In this document: one piece after another, positions 62,187 to 64,000 of the stretch
How positions within the stretch are numbered: position 1 is the first letter of the stretch
Layout: each line of letters opens with the position of its first letter
NCBI RefSeq assembly: GCF_002788215.1
Contig: NZ_CP024845.1
Span: 1,984,001-2,048,000 of the forward strand
DNA length: 64,000 nucleotides
Direction: 5' to 3'
DNA from: Halohasta litchfieldiae
Lineage (GTDB): Archaea; Halobacteriota; Halobacteria; Halobacteriales; Haloferacaceae
The notes under the pieces: model-generated
Seen by the model: the letters and a program-made list of their open reading frames with translations, nothing else
What the model was told of the DNA's origin: nothing
Database searches by the model: none
Made by a program: the position numbers and the translations under genes

Positions 62187-62555
62187 ATGACCGACCAGAT
62201 CGAGGTCGACTTCGGTGAGGACGGACTGGTTCCCGCCGTCGCTCAGGATGCCGACTCGAAGGACGTACTGATGCTCGCCTACGTCTCTCCCGAGGCACTG
62301 GACGCGACTATCGAAACCGGGTTTGCCCACTACTACTCCCGGAGCCGCGACGAACTCTGGAAGAAAGGCGCAAGTAGCGGCCACCTTCAGGAAATCGAGG
62401 AGGTCCGTGTCGACTGCGATGCCGATACCCTCCTTTATATAGTTGATCAGGAGGGTGGGGCCTGCCACACTGGCCGGGAGAACTGTTTCTACCGGACCAT
62501 CGACGGCGAAGAGGTCGCCGAAACCGTCTTCGATCCCGACGCTGTATACGAGTAA
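62187..62555 (+). CDS. hisI: Phosphoribosyl-AMP cyclohydrolase (histidine biosynthesis)
   Basis: 122 residues. Metal-binding motifs are [14 protein letters not shown] (Asp-Cys-Asp-x-Asp) and [13 protein letters not shown], with [16 protein letters not shown] at the substrate site. It opens the adenine ring of PR-AMP in step three of histidine synthesis. The partner hisE is a separate gene at 7789. The ATG at 62187 fits the family start. The next gene begins one base after its stop. Confidence 0.96.
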   Translation: MTDQIEVDFGEDGLVPAVAQDADSKDVLMLAYVSPEALDATIETGFAHYYSRSRDELWKKGASSGHLQEIEEVRVDCDADTLLYIVDQEGGACHTGRENCFYRTIDGEEVAETVFDPDAVYE

Positions 62556-62556
62556 C

Positions 62557-63762
62557 ATGGCTGACGTCGCCACTGCGGCCGCCTCGACACCGGCCGCCGA
62601 CGTGGTTGCGGAACTCGAAGCCGCGTACGACCGAATCCGGGAGATCGAAGCCGAGGTCGACGAGATCGGTGAGGCGAACGTCGAGGCGGCCGCCGACGCC
62701 TACCGGAACGCCACGCGACTGCTCGATAGCTACGAGGCCAGCGCAACCGGCACCGGCGATTTCGGTGCCTACCTCGAATTCCAAAACAAATTCATTGCGC
62801 TCGCCGAGAGCCTCCCGGAGTCGGCGATGGCCGCCGACGCCGTCCAGCGGGCCAGCGACCGAATGGACAAGCGACGACTCACCGCGGCGGATTTCGACTA
62901 CGCCCGCGAGCAAGTCAACGAGGCCGCCGAGGCAATCGACCTGCTCGAAGCCCGCGAGGAGGCCCACGACGACTACCGGAGTGCGCGCCACGACGCCAAA
63001 GCACGGAACAAAGAACTCGAATCCGAGGTCGACCACCTCCATCACGTCCAAGAACTCGGGACGGCCGATCTCGATACCTCGCTCGATCCCCTCCGCGAGC
63101 CAGTCAAGAGCTACAACGCGGCCGTCCGCGAGGCCTTCGAGACGTTCCGAACCGCTGAGAGCGCCCGCGAACTGTTCGATCTGCTGGCTGCTGGCGCCGA
63201 GCGCCCGCTTGTCGGCGTCGACCGCCCACCCAGTGATCTCGCAGACTACATCCACTCTGCGCCGGCGGGCGAGGAACCGCTGTCGACGCTCCGGGAGTAC
63301 GCCGAGTACTCGCCATCGAAACTCGACCACTACGTCGACGATCCGGGCGCGCTCCGAACCCATGTCTCGGTTCACCAGACCTATCTAAAGCGACTGGGTC
63401 CCGAACCGCTGCTGATCGACTGGCCGCCCGCCGAGGCCGGAGTGGTTCGCGCCCGGCTTCAGGAACTCGCCCCGCTCGTCCGTCGACTCGATGCGGCGAC
63501 TGACAGGGCCGAGTCAAGCGGGGCGGAGTCGGATGAATCGGAGGGGGACAGCGAGCCGATTGAGCACCACCGTCGACAACTCGCGCGGCTGACTCGGACC
63601 GACGACTACGACCGCCTTCGGCAGGTGGCGGTTGCGGACGCAGAGTTGAACGACGAAGAGTTCGAGCGACTCGCTTCGGGCGCTATCGAGGACGATCTGG
63701 CGGCTGTCGAGGCGGGTATCGATGCTATCGACACCGCACTTGCGGAGTACACTGTTGACTGA
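62557..63762 (+). CDS. Haloarchaeal coiled-coil protein of unknown function (DUF7118-like)
   Basis: 401 residues, very acidic, helical, with long heptad-like stretches (AYDRIREIEAEVDEIGEANVEAAAD, EARNKELESEVDHLHHVQ-type). A globular section follows near 220-300 (RPPSDLADYIHSAPAGEEPL, YSPSKLDHYVDDPGAL). I recall DUF7118 as the family label (unverified). It is translated one base after hisI, suggesting a unit, though no link to histidine is evident. Function unknown. Confidence 0.72.
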   Translation: MADVATAAASTPAADVVAELEAAYDRIREIEAEVDEIGEANVEAAADAYRNATRLLDSYEASATGTGDFGAYLEFQNKFIALAESLPESAMAADAVQRASDRMDKRRLTAADFDYAREQVNEAAEAIDLLEAREEAHDDYRSARHDAKARNKELESEVDHLHHVQELGTADLDTSLDPLREPVKSYNAAVREAFETFRTAESARELFDLLAAGAERPLVGVDRPPSDLADYIHSAPAGEEPLSTLREYAEYSPSKLDHYVDDPGALRTHVSVHQTYLKRLGPEPLLIDWPPAEAGVVRARLQELAPLVRRLDAATDRAESSGAESDESEGDSEPIEHHRRQLARLTRTDDYDRLRQVAVADAELNDEEFERLASGAIEDDLAAVEAGIDAIDTALAEYTVD

Positions 63763-63777
63763 AAAAGGGGACCGACG

Positions 63778-63999
63778 CTACGGTTCGATGGTTCGTGACA
63801 CCCAGCCGCTCGGCCCGTCGGGGAACTGATCGGTCTCCATCTCGGGTTGGACGTTGCCATCAGCGTCGACCGCCCGCGCGATGACATCGGTTGGCTCGTC
63901 GGGCGAGAACGTGTAGCGCCACTGGTGCCAGCTGTCGACCGGCCCCAGTGGATCGGTGAGTTCTGCATTCGTCCACGAGGAGCCGCCGTCGGTTGAGAC
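63778..63999 (-). CDS. Molybdopterin sulfite oxidase-like protein (C-terminal part)
   Basis: The right edge cuts this gene; only 73 C-terminal residues are in the window. They read VSTDGGSSWTNAELTDPLG, then WHQWRYTF, VIARAVDADGNVQPE, and a stop at 63778. This is the dimerization domain of the sulfite oxidase family (Mo-co oxidoreductase). The catalytic molybdopterin domain would lie to the right, outside the window. Confidence 0.8.
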   Translation of the reverse strand, partial: VSTDGGSSWTNAELTDPLGPVDSWHQWRYTFSPDEPTDVIARAVDADGNVQPEMETDQFPDGPSGWVSRTIEP

Positions 64000-64000
64000 C

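Noticed and set aside
62308-63375. 355-codon frame antisense to the coiled-coil gene
   Set aside because: It overlaps hisI and the following gene and reads as low-complexity Arg/Gly/Val shadow sequence.
1-64000. CRISPR arrays, insertion sequences, integrases and attachment sites
   Set aside because: No regularly spaced repeats, transposase motifs or tRNA-end duplications were found on reading through the window.
1-64000. The very frequent GTCGAC hexamer as a functional site
   Set aside because: It encodes Val-Asp and is common in high-GC acidic haloarchaeal genes; codon use explains it without a special role, though a count against a Markov model was not run.

Overview
The window is a stretch of haloarchaeal chromosome, probably from a relative of the Halorubrum/Haloferax group. 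The evidence is the strongly acidic predicted proteins, high-GC coding sequence with AT-rich intergenic gaps, many starts with a TATA-like box about 25-32 bases upstream (leaderless transcripts), and archaeal or haloarchaeal marker genes: rpl40e, rps6e, Sec61 beta (secG), the ABCE1/Rli1 recycling ATPase, tiaS, radA, pibD, cheF, gfcR and the halophile-type [2Fe-2S] ferredoxin. I see no rRNA, tRNA, transposase, integrase or CRISPR array. This is mostly core genome, not an island.

Layout. 1-9.6 kb: the 3' end of a bacterio-opsin-activator type regulator, a methyltransferase, two half-size MgtE transporters, a tiny 29-codon membrane gene overlapping a haloarchaeal unknown, hsp20, pheA, hisE-pdxT, secG, thioredoxin and rpl40e. 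10-13.5 kb: small acidic proteins, DUF99 beside uracil-DNA glycosylase, an Lrp regulator with an operator-like repeat, a promoter followed by a candidate structured RNA, and a CBS-pair protein. 14-18 kb: a dihydrolipoamide dehydrogenase-like flavoprotein, a broken secreted-protein gene, kdgK with a strong palindrome upstream, and a CapA-like protein. 18-25 kb: mutL, a Nudix gene overlapping it, a DUF4397 lipoprotein and mutS. 25-38 kb: rli1 with an EMC6-like gene, an MFS transporter, an AstE/AspA-like hydrolase, tiaS, an XRE regulator, gfcR, a prenyl synthase and a membrane-anchored winged-helix protein. 38-48 kb: universal stress proteins with GNAT, a DHH phosphoesterase, a phasin-like protein, bioB with a BirA-type operator across its start, rps6e and neighbours, gnd and a membrane ferredoxin. 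48-64 kb: a lipoprotein metalloprotease, a winged-helix paralog, DHFR, a beta-propeller lipoprotein, a CNNM/CorC protein, a histidine kinase, sufS, TPR-DUF424, uvsE, radA, cheF, ferredoxin, pibD, hisI, a coiled-coil protein and the 3' end of a sulfite-oxidase-like enzyme.

Themes. DNA repair is dense: mutL, mutS, UDG, DUF99, uvsE, radA and a Nudix enzyme. Sugar oxidation genes (kdgK, gnd) share the window with the regulator gfcR. Several promoters carry clear inverted or direct repeats that look like operators; the best explained is the one at bioB. The least explained signals are the candidate structured RNA near 12.84-12.99 kb and the operator-like palindromes at kdgK, the 25.4 kb small gene and the phasin-like gene. 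All family names come from reading the translated sequence and from memory; no search was run.
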